Positions 9,381-19,742 of a stretch of DNA of 64,000 nucleotides are shown one piece after another. Within the stretch, counting starts at the first letter, position 1. Each line of letters starts with the position of its first letter. Source of the stretch: JAPPHA01 sp964291635 (GTDB lineage Bacteria; Pseudomonadota; Alphaproteobacteria; Rhodobacterales; Rhodobacteraceae); contig OZ219899.1 of assembly GCA_964291635.2 (NCBI GenBank), positions 1 to 64,000 on the forward strand. The letters run 5' to 3'. The notes under the pieces were generated by a model. The model made no database searches and was not told the DNA's origin. It saw only the letters and a list, made by a program, of their open reading frames with translations. Position numbers and translations under genes: made by a program.

Positions 9381-10253
9381 ATGCCAAGTCTCAAAGACCT
9401 TCGGCTCAGGATCGAAAGCGTCAAGAATACGCGCAAGATCACCAAGGCCATGCAGATGGTCGCAGCCGCAAAGCTCCGCAAGGCGCAGGAAGCGGCAGTA
9501 AATGCCCGCCCTTATGCCGAGGGGATCAATCGGATCATTGGTACCGTGACATCCTCTCTCAGGGATGCCGAAAACGCTCCGCCCCTGCTCAGGGGAACCG
9601 GAAGCGACCAGACGCAGCTCCTTGTCGTCATGACGGCCGAACGTGGACTCTGCGGAAATTTCAACTCCGCCATCGTCAGGCTGGTCCGCATACACGCGCG
9701 CGAGCTCATGGATGATGGAAAATCGGTCAAGATCCTGACAGTGGGAAAGAAAGGCCGCGAACAGCTTCGAAGGGAGTACGAGGAGCAGCTGGTTGGTCAT
9801 ATCGACCTGTCTCACGCCAAGACGATCAGCTACGGCGAAGCGACATCGGTGGCCGATGAAATCGTCACCAGGTTCGAGAACGGCGAATTCGACGTCGCAA
9901 AGATCTTTTTCAGCCAATTTCGCTCGGTAATCGCGCAGGAACCGACGGCGTTGCAACTGATTCCCGCGCTGCCGAATCCGGAAGACGCCGAGGCGTCGAC
10001 GTTCTACGAGTTCGAACCTGGAGAAGAAGAGATTCTCGCGAGCCTGTTGCCCCGGGCCCTGACTGCCAGGATCTTTGCGGCGCTTCTTGAGAATGCCGCT
10101 TCCGAACAGGGCTCGCGCATGACGGCGATGGACAATGCGACTCGCAACGCCGGTGACATGATCGACAAGCTGACGATCGAGTTCAACCGCTCCCGGCAGG
10201 CTGCCATTACCAAGGAGCTCATCGAGATTATTTCAGGCGCTGAGGCGCTGTAG
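9381..10253 (+). CDS. atpG: F1F0 ATP synthase gamma subunit
   Basis: Central rotor shaft of F1, 290 aa. The N-terminal coiled coil starts 'MPSLKDLRLRIESVKNTRKI' and the C-terminal helix ends 'NRSRQAAITKELIEIISGAEAL', both strongly diagnostic. The 'MTAERGLCGNFN' motif lies near residue 82. Third gene of the F1 operon; atpD begins 15 bases downstream. Confidence 0.98.
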   Translation: MPSLKDLRLRIESVKNTRKITKAMQMVAAAKLRKAQEAAVNARPYAEGINRIIGTVTSSLRDAENAPPLLRGTGSDQTQLLVVMTAERGLCGNFNSAIVRLVRIHARELMDDGKSVKILTVGKKGREQLRREYEEQLVGHIDLSHAKTISYGEATSVADEIVTRFENGEFDVAKIFFSQFRSVIAQEPTALQLIPALPNPEDAEASTFYEFEPGEEEILASLLPRALTARIFAALLENAASEQGSRMTAMDNATRNAGDMIDKLTIEFNRSRQAAITKELIEIISGAEAL

Positions 10254-10268
10254 GACCGGAGAGACAAT

Positions 10269-11708
<1,440 letters not shown>

Positions 11709-11734
11709 CGGGCCCGTGTTGACGGAGGCGGACC

Positions 11735-12142
11735 GTGGCCAGTTCTATGCAGTTTGAACTCCTGGCTCCCGACCGGCGGCTTGCACAGTGCGAAGCGAGC
11801 CAGGTCGAGCTTCCCGGAACGGAAGGGGACTTCACGGTGCTTCCGAATCACATGCCCCTTGTCTCGTCCCTGCGTCCGGGAATCGTGCGGGTCCGTGATT
11901 CCCGGGATGAGAATTCGGAGTTCGTGGTGACGGGCGGATACGTCGAAATCTCGGCAGATGCGGCGATCGTTCTGGCGGAACAGGCCGAGGAAAGGGCGCA
12001 TGTAACCAGGGAGATGCTCGAACAGTTCATCGAGTCGGCCGAGCGTGACGCCGAGGGTCGGGTAGGACCCGAAAAGGACCTCGCCGACAAGTACCTGAGC
12101 GACATGGCTGCCCTCGAACGGGCAATCGGCGCCCAGGCATGA
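11735..12142 (+). CDS. atpC: F1F0 ATP synthase epsilon subunit
   Basis: Epsilon subunit of the central stalk, coupling and regulating F1; 135 aa. The beta-sandwich domain has 'MQFELLAPDRRLAQCEASQ' and 'GTEGDFTVLPNHMPLVSSL'. The start is GTG at 11735 with GGAGG 6 bases upstream. Last gene of the F1 operon. It converges with prs, leaving only 14 bases between the stop codons and no obvious intrinsic terminator. Confidence 0.96.
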   Translation: MASSMQFELLAPDRRLAQCEASQVELPGTEGDFTVLPNHMPLVSSLRPGIVRVRDSRDENSEFVVTGGYVEISADAAIVLAEQAEERAHVTREMLEQFIESAERDAEGRVGPEKDLADKYLSDMAALERAIGAQA

Positions 12143-12156
12143 CCGCCGGCCGGGTC

Positions 12157-13179
12157 TCACAGAGCAATCGGGGCGGCGCCTTCGTAGATCGGCTTGAGGA
12201 CTTCCTCGTCAAACAGTGACGAAACCGAAGTTCCATTCGCGATATTCATGATGGCCTGCGCCAGTAGCGGTGCGGTTGAAAGAGCGCGGATCTTTTCGCA
12301 TGCCCGCGCCGCGTCGTTCAGAACGATCGAGTCGGTCACGACAAGTTCGGTCATGCCGGACCGGGAAATCCGCTCGGCTGCCGGGTCGGAAAAAACCCCG
12401 TGGGTTATGTAGGACCTGACCTCCCTCGCGCCGGCTTCCATGAGCGTGTCGGCAGCCTTGCACAATGTTCCTGCCGTATCGCAGATATCGTCGACAATGA
12501 CGGCGAGCCGGCCGGCTACGTCCCCGATCACGGTCATGTCTTCGACCACGCCCGGGGCCGATCGTCGCTTGTCGACTATGGCAAGTTCCGCGCCGACCCG
12601 TTTGGCGAGTTCGCGCGCGCGTTCCACGCCACCGACGTCGGGAGAAACAACACAGATATCTTCGAAGTTCGCCCCAAATCGCTTGCGCAGATCGAGCGAA
12701 AAGACCGGCGCACAGTAGAGGTTGTCGACCGGGATGTCGAAAAATCCCTGAACCTGGCCGGCATGTAGGTCCATTGTCAGGACCCGCTCGACCCCGGCCC
12801 CGACCAGTAGGTTTGCGACCAGTTTTGCCGAAATCGGGGTCCGGGCGCGGGTGCGTCGATCCTGCCTGGCATAGCCGAAGTAGGGGATCACTGCGGTTAT
12901 CCGCTGAGCAGATGACCTGCGGAGCGCGTCCGCCATGATCAGGAGTTCCATGAGATTGTCGTTTGCCGGGTTCGACGTCGACTGGATGATGAACATGTCC
13001 TCGCCCCGGACATTGTCATGGACTTCGACGAAGATCTCCTGGTCATTGAATCGTTCGACCCTGGTTTCGACCAGTTTTACGGTCTTGCCCCAGTTCATCG
13101 ACATGCACCGCGCGATGGCGGCAGCCAGTTTTCGATTGGAGTTTCCGGCAATCAACCTGGGTTCGACGGTCCGCTTCAT
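12157..13179 (-). CDS. prs: Ribose-phosphate pyrophosphokinase
   Basis: Makes PRPP from ribose 5-phosphate and ATP for purine, pyrimidine, histidine and NAD synthesis; 340 aa, slightly long but normal for alphaproteobacteria. Motifs: 'RFNDQEIFVEV', 'PYFGYARQDRR' (ATP-binding flexible loop) and the PRPP-binding 'VIVDDICDTAGTL'. The ATG at 13179 is preceded by AAGGA. A stand-alone gene facing the atp operon. Confidence 0.97.
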   Translation of the reverse strand: MKRTVEPRLIAGNSNRKLAAAIARCMSMNWGKTVKLVETRVERFNDQEIFVEVHDNVRGEDMFIIQSTSNPANDNLMELLIMADALRRSSAQRITAVIPYFGYARQDRRTRARTPISAKLVANLLVGAGVERVLTMDLHAGQVQGFFDIPVDNLYCAPVFSLDLRKRFGANFEDICVVSPDVGGVERARELAKRVGAELAIVDKRRSAPGVVEDMTVIGDVAGRLAVIVDDICDTAGTLCKAADTLMEAGAREVRSYITHGVFSDPAAERISRSGMTELVVTDSIVLNDAARACEKIRALSTAPLLAQAIMNIANGTSVSSLFDEEVLKPIYEGAAPIAL

Positions 13180-13451
13180 GTCTGTTCCTTTTCAGAAGAT
13201 GATCGGAGTCGGCAAACCGAGTTGCTGACGACCGAATACCACCGACCGGTTCAATTGCAAGTGATCGTTCCTGCTGCCAAGTCCGACGCGCCCGGCCTTT
13301 TGCGAAAACCGGATCAACCGGGTCGACAGATTGCGTAGCGTTCGGCAATATTCGATTCGGTCAGCGAAGAGAGAGGTGGCCGGTCCTGAACCTGTCCCCG
13401 GAATTCCGGGTTCATGACATCCAACCGGTTCGATTCCCAAACGGGGGGACA

Positions 13452-14528
13452 ATGCGCGTTTCGCACGAGAATCTGGAACGGACATGCACGGCGATCTTCG
13501 GCGCAATGGGCAGTCCGCATTGGGAGGCCGGTCTCGTTTCGCGGTCTCTGGTTGACGCCAACCTCAAGGGCCATGACAGCCACGGCGTCGGCATGATCCC
13601 GACCTACGCCCGGCATTTCGCTGACGGCATGCTGAAGCCTGCAACAGCGGTTTCAAAAATCAGGGATGCAGGAGTTGTTCTCCAGTTCGATGGCAACCTG
13701 GGTTTCGGGCGACGAGTCGGTGGCGAAGCGATGGAAGAAGCGGTTGGCCGGTGCCGCCAGTCCGGCGCTGCCGTGATGACGTTGAAGAGTGCGCATCACC
13801 TCGGAAGGATCGGCGCGTATGGCGAGATCGCCATGTCCGCCGGAATGATTTCGATACACTTTGTCAACGTCGTCGATCATGCCCCACTGGTCGCGCCGTG
13901 GGGCGGTTCAACCGGTCGTTTCGTCACCAATCCCGTTTGCATCGCTGTCCCGGGCACCGACACGACACCCTCGCTCCTGCTGGACATGGCGACGAGTCGA
14001 ATTGCTCTCGGCAAGGCGCGCGTCGCCATGATGCGTGGTGAGGACGTCGGCATCGGCAACGTCGTGGACGCCAAGGGGCGGCAGTGCACGGACCCGAACA
14101 CCTTGTTTTCGGATCCGCTGGGCGCATTGTTGCCTTTTGGAGAGCACAAGGGTTCAGGTCTTGCACTCATGTGCGAGTTGCTCGCCGGGGGATTGTCGAG
14201 GGGCGGTACGATACAACCCGGCAATCCGCGAAACGGGAGCATCCTGAACAACATGTTCACCGTAATTGTCGATCCAAGGCAGTTTGCCGATCCGTCCTGG
14301 TTGTCCGGGGAACTCGATTCACTGATCGAATACGTCAAATCTTCGCCCGCTGCCGAACAATCCGGGCCTGTACGTGTCGCAGGCGAGCCGGAGAGGCAGG
14401 CAGCAGAAGACCGGCACGCGAATGGAATAGAGATCGACGAAGCGGAGTGGCGGGAGATTCTCGAGGCCGGACAGGGATTGGGACTGTGCGAGGCGGAAAT
14501 GTTCGTTTCGAACGTCACGAAGACCTGA
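13452..14528 (+). CDS. Ldh-family (malate/lactate/ureidoglycolate-type) NAD(P)-dependent oxidoreductase
   Basis: Member of the YlbC/AllD/ComC dehydrogenase family, which reduces or oxidises 2-oxo/2-hydroxy acids with NAD(P); 358 aa, family-sized. Signatures: 'LKGHDSHGVGMIP' (substrate-site His), 'SAHHLGRIGAYGE', 'TNPVCIAVPG' and 'LLPFGEHKGSGLALM'. A GGGGGG tract precedes the ATG. The substrate (malate, sulfolactate, ureidoglycolate and others) cannot be chosen from sequence or neighbours. The next gene in the same direction, a GST-kappa-like protein 219 bases away, may be independent. Confidence 0.88.
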   Translation: MRVSHENLERTCTAIFGAMGSPHWEAGLVSRSLVDANLKGHDSHGVGMIPTYARHFADGMLKPATAVSKIRDAGVVLQFDGNLGFGRRVGGEAMEEAVGRCRQSGAAVMTLKSAHHLGRIGAYGEIAMSAGMISIHFVNVVDHAPLVAPWGGSTGRFVTNPVCIAVPGTDTTPSLLLDMATSRIALGKARVAMMRGEDVGIGNVVDAKGRQCTDPNTLFSDPLGALLPFGEHKGSGLALMCELLAGGLSRGGTIQPGNPRNGSILNNMFTVIVDPRQFADPSWLSGELDSLIEYVKSSPAAEQSGPVRVAGEPERQAAEDRHANGIEIDEAEWREILEAGQGLGLCEAEMFVSNVTKT

Positions 14529-14747
14529 ATCAGGATGCGGTTTGGGAATGATATGTGACCGGATGGCCAGTTCGGCCGCGCGCGCCCACCGAGGCGGGGC
14601 AATCCCGGCACCCGTCCGCTGGCAACCGACAAGACACACCTTGACGCGTCGAGGCTGTCGAAAATGCCAGTCGACGCCATGGCAAGTGTTGAAATGCCCG
14701 GGAAAGTCTGATTTCGGTCGCAGGAGTCGTCGGTAAGGAATCCATTG

Positions 14748-15350
14748 ATGCGGAACATTGACTATTACCTCTTCACGCTTTCTCCGTTTTGCTATCTCGC
14801 TGGAGAGCGCCTCGAAGCGATCGCGCGGAAACACGATGTTCGGATTTCCTACCGGCCGTTCCATTTGTTGAAGGTCTTTTCGGAAACCGGGACGCCATTG
14901 CCGAAGGACCGGCATCCTTCGCGGCAGGCCTATCGCTACCAGGAACTTCGAAGGATCGCCGAAATGAACGACGTTCCGATCAACCTGCAGCCGGCCCATT
15001 GGCCGACTGATCCATTACCGAGCTGCCGCGCCATCATCGTCGCCGGAGAGGTTGGCGGAGGAAACATCGGCGGGCTTGTGCACGCGATTCTCAGGGCTTG
15101 CTGGGCGGAAGAAAAGGACATTTCCGAACACGATGTCCTCGCCGAGTGCCTAGAACAAAACGGGTTTCCGGAATCGGTATTGAAGGAAGACATGACGAAA
15201 GCGGCTGAGGTCTTCGAACGCAATACAGACGATGCACTGGAACGGGGAGTGTTCGGGGCGCCGAGTTATCTCGTCGATGACCAGTTGTTCTGGGGCCAGG
15301 ACCGGCTGACCCATCTCGATGCCTGGCTGGACAGTCGCTCAGGAGGATGA
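14748..15350 (+). CDS. 2-hydroxychromene-2-carboxylate isomerase-like (DsbA/GST-kappa family) protein
   Basis: A 200-aa thioredoxin-fold protein of the HCCA isomerase/GST kappa group, normally glutathione-dependent. The N-terminal 'YYLFTLSPFCYLAGERL' carries the Ser-Pro-x-Cys/Tyr active-site region. 'GRNTDDALERGVFGAPSY'-like sequence near the C-terminus is the conserved cis-Pro segment ('FGAPSYLVDDQLFWGQDRL'). The ATG at 14748 has AAGGA at proper spacing. No aromatic-catabolism genes lie nearby, so a role in naphthalene breakdown is not implied. It may act as a general glutathione-linked isomerase or oxidoreductase. Confidence 0.85.
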   Translation: MRNIDYYLFTLSPFCYLAGERLEAIARKHDVRISYRPFHLLKVFSETGTPLPKDRHPSRQAYRYQELRRIAEMNDVPINLQPAHWPTDPLPSCRAIIVAGEVGGGNIGGLVHAILRACWAEEKDISEHDVLAECLEQNGFPESVLKEDMTKAAEVFERNTDDALERGVFGAPSYLVDDQLFWGQDRLTHLDAWLDSRSGG

Positions 15351-15812
15351 TGACTGAAAGTGTCCTGTTTCGGGGTGTTGGACCTTGGATCGAGTCGTTG
15401 TGAATTGTTCGGAGCGCTTTGCAGGTGATTCCGACTTTCTTCCAATGTATTTCCGGCTTTGCAGGAAGTTCGTGTTTGGGATCGGTTTCGGCTACCGGTT
15501 TGCTTTCACTTCAACTTGAAGGCGCATGACGATGATTTCCCGGTTTCCAGGGGAGGCGATGACGACAGCGGACGCCGTTCTCGTCAGGACCCCCGGGGCT
15601 TCACTCTTGCCGATCCGGTGAGGTTGCCGTGCCGGTTTGCGGCGGAGGTTGCGGGCAGCCTGAAGCCTGTCGCGCTGCTCCCGATGATGTGGACCATGCA
15701 GTGCAGGTGCCCGATCTTTTTTTGCCGGAAGGACGTTGCGGCCCAATGGACCGAAATTCCTTGCATCCTCCTATGATTGGCAGGACAAGGGAAGCGGACA
15801 GGAGGACGAACA
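15351..15812. other. Intergenic, no gene recognised
   Basis: 462 bases between the HCCA-isomerase-like gene and a methyltransferase. Short open frames on both strands have no ribosome binding site or recognisable protein signature. The strong AGGAGG before 15813 is the only clear element. Confidence 0.6.
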
Positions 15813-16643
15813 ATGAAGGGAAAAGAGATGCAGGACGTCAGCGACCCGACCTACACGATGGGTTACAGTGACGAGTTTCTGGCGCTGCTCAAACGCCGGA
15901 ACGCGGAGAATGTCGCATTTCACCTGCTCCCGCGCCTGAAGCCAGGCCTTCGCGTTCTCGACCTCGGGTGCGGTCCGGGAACGATCTCCGTGGGGCTTGC
16001 CAAGGCGGTGGAACCCGGAGAGTTGCATGGTGTCGATAAGGAAGAGTCGCAGGTCGAGATGGCACAGGCCGCGGCCGTGGCCGGCGGACATGACAACGCA
16101 TCTTTCCGGACGGGCGATGCAACCGATCTTCCCTTTGAGGACGATTTCTTCGATGTCGTCCATTTCCACGCCGTTCTCATGCACGTTCCAGACACCCGGA
16201 CAACGCTGGCCCAGGCGAAGCGGGTGCTGAAGCCGGGAGGGTTCGTCTCGGCCCGGGAACTGATCGGTGACTCTTCATTCTTGAAACCGACTCTCGGCAG
16301 TCTTGAAGACGTATGGGAGACATTTCAGAGTCTTCTGACCGCCAACGGCGGCCATCCCCAAATCGGCAAGGAATTGAAAGGAATTCTTATCGACGCCGGT
16401 TTCTCAGACCTGGAGATCAGCGGGTCGTTCGAGACCTTTGCGACAGGCGAGGACATCGCTTTTTTTCACGCGTTGGCGACCGGCTGGTTCTTCGCTTCGG
16501 ACACCGTCGAGGTGGCGGTGAAACACGGGCTTGCGACGCATGCGCAATTCGACGACTGGCAACGTACTTTGGACGAATGGAAAGATGCTTCGGGTGCACT
16601 TGCGGCATTGGCCTGGGGCGAAGCAATCGGGTTCAAACCGTAA
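15813..16643 (+). CDS. Class I SAM-dependent methyltransferase (UbiE/Methyltransf_11 type)
   Basis: A 276-aa cytosolic methyltransferase. SAM motif I 'VLDLGCGPGTISVGLA' is near residue 50. 'GVDKEESQVEMAQ' (motif II acidic residue), 'FRTGDATDLPFEDDFFDVV' and 'AKRVLKPGGFVSARE' complete the fold. An excellent AGGAGG stands before the ATG at 15813. The closest relatives in mind methylate quinones or small metabolites; the substrate is not deducible. It is the last intact gene before the decayed IS607 element. Confidence 0.9.
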   Translation: MKGKEMQDVSDPTYTMGYSDEFLALLKRRNAENVAFHLLPRLKPGLRVLDLGCGPGTISVGLAKAVEPGELHGVDKEESQVEMAQAAAVAGGHDNASFRTGDATDLPFEDDFFDVVHFHAVLMHVPDTRTTLAQAKRVLKPGGFVSARELIGDSSFLKPTLGSLEDVWETFQSLLTANGGHPQIGKELKGILIDAGFSDLEISGSFETFATGEDIAFFHALATGWFFASDTVEVAVKHGLATHAQFDDWQRTLDEWKDASGALAALAWGEAIGFKP

Positions 16644-17031
16644 CAGCAACGAATTCACGGGCATCTTCCGCAAACGATCGCTCGTCTGGATGCATCCTTC
16701 TCTTGCGCTTCGGCTCGTTGCCCGCGGGGGGACAGGGCGATGCGGACTTGCGCGACCAAGGCACCGGCGATGCCGCGGCTGTCTCTACCGTAGAGGCAAA
16801 TCCGCCGGGCGATCGGCCAGGGATCTGCCATGCCAAGCTAGAGGCCGGCGAACATGGTGGCGGTTACGTGAGGCTCAAAGCCGGAGCCCCGACTGCAATC
16901 CGGTATCGGGGTTCTTCAGGCCGACGGCCGCGGCCTCATGTGTTCCTGCCACATGATTGAGCAACAGACGCAGCATTTCAGTCTTTCCGCCTTGAACAAA
17001 CCAGGAACATCCCGTAAGGCGCAATACGTGG
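16644..17031. other. Intergenic, probable left flank of IS607-type element
   Basis: 388 bases without a convincing gene. IS607 elements have no inverted repeats, so the left end cannot be placed by eye; it should lie somewhere in this stretch upstream of the tnpA HTH. Confidence 0.5.
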
Positions 17032-17574
17032 ATGACGGCGACATGCCTGTCGAGACGCGAGACAGTCACGACGCAAACCATCCGACACTGGATCGATGGC
17101 GCCATCAACCATGCGAGCGGACACCCGGCGGACATGACAGGGTCCGGGTCCCGTCGAACCCGACACGATCCTCGACGCCCGTGCTTCCAGCGCCAGGCAG
17201 CTCTCCTCCCTCGACACCGGGGAACGGCTCCCGCGCGCCCGGCATCCCGACGGACGCGTTGTCCGTGACACTGGATCCGGAGTCGATTTCAGGCGACGAG
17301 GCCTTGTCGCCCGACTGGAACGCGCATTGCGCGGAGAGGCAGTCCATGTGGTGGCTGCCACACCGGACCGCATCACCCGCTCGGGCTGCCCCCTCATCAG
17401 GCATGTCGTCGAACTTTCGGGAGGACGCAGCGAGCTTCTGGAAGAGGACGATCTCACCGACCAGTTCGACGTCCGTTGCCTCGTTGCATGGATCACTTCC
17501 TTCTGCACCGCCCGCCATGGGAAGCGTTCCGGTCAAGGGCACGAGGAAGATCAGGGCCTGCCCGAAGGACCCTG
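17032..17574 (+). pseudogene. IS607-family serine recombinase (TnpA), multiply frameshifted
   Basis: Read across three frames this is an IS607 TnpA. The N-terminal MerR-like HTH is 'TVTTQTIRHWIDGAI' (frame of 17032), then 'ERTPGGHDRVRVP' in a second frame. The resolvase domain from about 17153 to 17574 lies in a third frame: 'ARASSARQLSSLDT' with the candidate nucleophile Ser at 17186, 'VVRDTGSGVDFRRRGL', 'AVHVVAATPDRITRSG' and 'RHGKRSGQGHEED'. IS607 transposase moves a circular intermediate without target duplication. At least two frame changes, near 17110 and 17150, make it non-functional unless they are base-call errors. No single long frame covers it. Confidence 0.82.
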
Positions 17575-18685
17575 AGCTGCTGCGCGAACTGGTCCGCCAG
17601 CAGCGCCGCGCCGACAACCTTGCCATCGCCTGCTTCATCGAGGCCGACCGCGGCCTCGTGGACCCGAATGGCCCGGACCTCGGGCAGATTGTCCTGCGGT
17701 CCACCATCCGCGCCTGCGTGCGTTCGGAGGTTGAGGAGCGCGGCGGCGCGTTCCGCTCCGCCGATTGCGACGAGGCGGTGAACGCGGCGTTCCGGACCCG
17801 GGATGCGGTGATCCGGCGGCGGAAGGACGGCGAACGCTGCGGCTTCTCGTTCCGCAGCATCAGGGACATCCGGCAGCGCATTGCCGTCCAGAAGCTCTCC
17901 GGCGCGTTCGTCGCCCGGAACTTCGACCTGGCCGAAGCCATGCCCGACGAGGCGTGGGGGATCTGACGACCATCGTGCTTGAGCGGGGGCAGTGGTTCAT
18001 CTGCGCTCGGAAGCACATCACCACGGTTGGGCAGGACGAAATCCAGGTCCGCTCCATCGTGGCCCTCGACCCCGGCGTGCGGACCTTCGTGACCGCATAC
18101 GCGGTGAAGCACGCTGCCAGCCAAGGCGACGGCTTCCATGCCGAAAGGGTGTTTCCGCTCCTGCTGAAGCTCGACCGCCTGGTCGGCCAACGCGCGAAGG
18201 CGAGGCACGGGGACTGGAAGCGCCACGATCAGAAGCGGATCGACAGGCTCGCGATCCGCATCCGCAACCTGGTCGACGACCTGCACAGGCGGGTTGCCTG
18301 TGATCTCGTTCGGGCTTTCGACGTGATCCTGCTGCCGTCCTTCGGGACGAAGGAAATGAGCGCGAAGTCCGAGCGCAAGATCAGGACGAGGACCGTGCGC
18401 TCGATGCCGGGCCTGGCGCATTACCGGTTCAGGCAGAAGCTGGCCTGGATGTGCCGGAAATACGGCAAGAGGCTCATCATCGCCAACGAGGCCTATACCA
18501 GCAGGACCCGTTCATGGGACGGCTTTGTCGCGCAGGAGCCTGGCGGCTCGAAGACGGTCTCGGATGGCACCATCATCGTTGAGCGGGACATGAACGGCGC
18601 ACGGGGCATCATGCTGCGCGCGCTCTACGGCAACCTGGGCCGTTTCCAGGCGGCAGGCGCAGATGTCGCGCTCGTTGCGGAATAA
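17517..18685 (+). pseudogene. Fanzor-like TnpB of IS607 element, single frameshift
   Basis: RNA-guided-nuclease-type TnpB associated with IS607. The N-terminal part ('KGTRKIRACPKDPELLRELV') runs from 17517 to about 17958. A one-base loss in GGGGG at 17956-17960 then shifts the frame to the one ending at 18685. RuvC-I is 'SIVALDPGVRTFV' (Asp at 18068) and RuvC-III is 'ERDMNGARGIMLRAL' (Asp at 18587). At the canonical RuvC-II position stands 'VILLPSFGTKEMS' with no matching Glu. A Glu in 'NEAYTSRTRS' (18488) could be the relocated one described for Fanzor and related TnpBs. The zinc-ribbon segment has no cysteines at all. The stop lies one base from the ltaE stop. Confidence 0.78.
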
Positions 18686-18686
18686 A

Positions 18687-19742
18687 TCAAGTGTCGTCAA
18701 TGAGTTCCAGGAACCTGTCGATCTCGTCGTCAGATGTCGCCCAGTTGCACACTAGGCGGGCGGTCAGAACATCGTTGTCGCGGTCAAACGAATCCTGGTG
18801 CGGGGGCCAGAGGTAGTATTGGGCACCTTCGGATTGCGCCCGTTCATGGCCCGAACGTGACCACCCGGCAAAGATTATGTTGGCTTCGACGGGGTGGACG
18901 AAATGCGCCGTTCCGATCTTCGCGAGCCCCTCGGCCAGTCTCGACGCAGCGGCATTTGCACGTCCCGCGAGTTCCAACCACAAACTGTCCTCAAAATAGG
19001 CCTTCATCTGGGCCGACAGGAATCGATGCTTGGAAAACAGGTGGCCGCCGCGTTTGCGCCGGAGCTCGAATTCCCACGCAAGTTCGGGATCGAACAGGAC
19101 GACACCCTCGACTCCGATCAGACCGTTCTTGGTCCCCCCGAGGCTGACGACATCGATACCTGATTTCCAGGTCGCTTCAGCCGGCGTGCATCCCGTCGCA
19201 ACGAGCGCGTTGGCCAACCGGGCCCCGTCGAGATGGCAATGCATCCCGTGGTCCCGGGCAATTCCGGTCAGGATTCGGACTTCCTCGGGCGAATAGACCG
19301 TGCCACGCTCGGTGACATTGGTAATCGACAGGGTCCCGACCTGGACACCATGCACGCCGAGGCAACCTGTCTTTCGGATTTCCCCGATCAGCAATTCAGG
19401 TTTGATCTTTCCGTCGGCACCGCCCACGGTCGTCAGTTTGACTCCTCCCGCAAAAAACTCAGGGGCGCCGCATTCATCTTCCTCGACATGTGCGTGCTCG
19501 TGACAGAAAACCGTCTGCCAGGGACGTGTCAGCGTCGCGATCGAGATGGCGTTTGCCGCCGTTCCCGTTGCAACCAGGTAAACCGCCGCATCGGGGGCTT
19601 CGAACGCCGTTCGAATGTTTTCAGCGACAGTCTGCATGGTCGCGTCATTGCCGTAGGCCAGGGCATAGCCCTGGTTTTCGGCGACTATCGCGTCTATGAT
19701 CTGCGGCGCAGCTGGTCCGGAATTGTCGGACGCAAAGAACAT
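18687..19742 (-). CDS. ltaE: Low-specificity L-threonine aldolase
   Basis: PLP-dependent enzyme cleaving L-threonine/L-allo-threonine to glycine and acetaldehyde; 351 aa, normal. The PLP lysine lies in 'VVSLGGTKNGLIG', with 'MHCHLDGARLANAL' and 'HAHVEEDECGAPEFF' as family motifs. The ATG abuts the ycgN stop, so the two are translationally coupled. The 3' end almost touches the decayed tnpB stop on the opposite strand, so the last residues ('LELIDDT') may have been set by that junction. Confidence 0.93.
   Translation of the reverse strand: MFFASDNSGPAAPQIIDAIVAENQGYALAYGNDATMQTVAENIRTAFEAPDAAVYLVATGTAANAISIATLTRPWQTVFCHEHAHVEEDECGAPEFFAGGVKLTTVGGADGKIKPELLIGEIRKTGCLGVHGVQVGTLSITNVTERGTVYSPEEVRILTGIARDHGMHCHLDGARLANALVATGCTPAEATWKSGIDVVSLGGTKNGLIGVEGVVLFDPELAWEFELRRKRGGHLFSKHRFLSAQMKAYFEDSLWLELAGRANAAASRLAEGLAKIGTAHFVHPVEANIIFAGWSRSGHERAQSEGAQYYLWPPHQDSFDRDNDVLTARLVCNWATSDDEIDRFLELIDDT

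Larger units (their letters stand above)
17032..18685 (+). mobile_element. Decayed IS607-type element (serine-recombinase tnpA plus tnpB)
   Basis: A MerR-HTH/serine-recombinase TnpA is followed, with overlap, by a TnpB: the organisation of the IS607 family. Both genes are frameshifted. Outer limits are minimal estimates taken from coding remnants. The right side abuts ltaE so closely that the normal right end seems to be missing or overlaid. Confidence 0.8.

Noticed and set aside
8163..9956. 597-aa open frame on the minus strand
   Set aside because: Antisense to atpA and atpG, both firmly identified and intact.
15459..15776. 105-aa open frame in the gap before the methyltransferase
   Set aside because: No ribosome binding site, no recognisable domain, and competing frames on both strands.
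17105..18421. 438-aa open frame on the minus strand
   Set aside because: Opposite to the IS607 tnpA/tnpB remnants, which explain the sequence much better.
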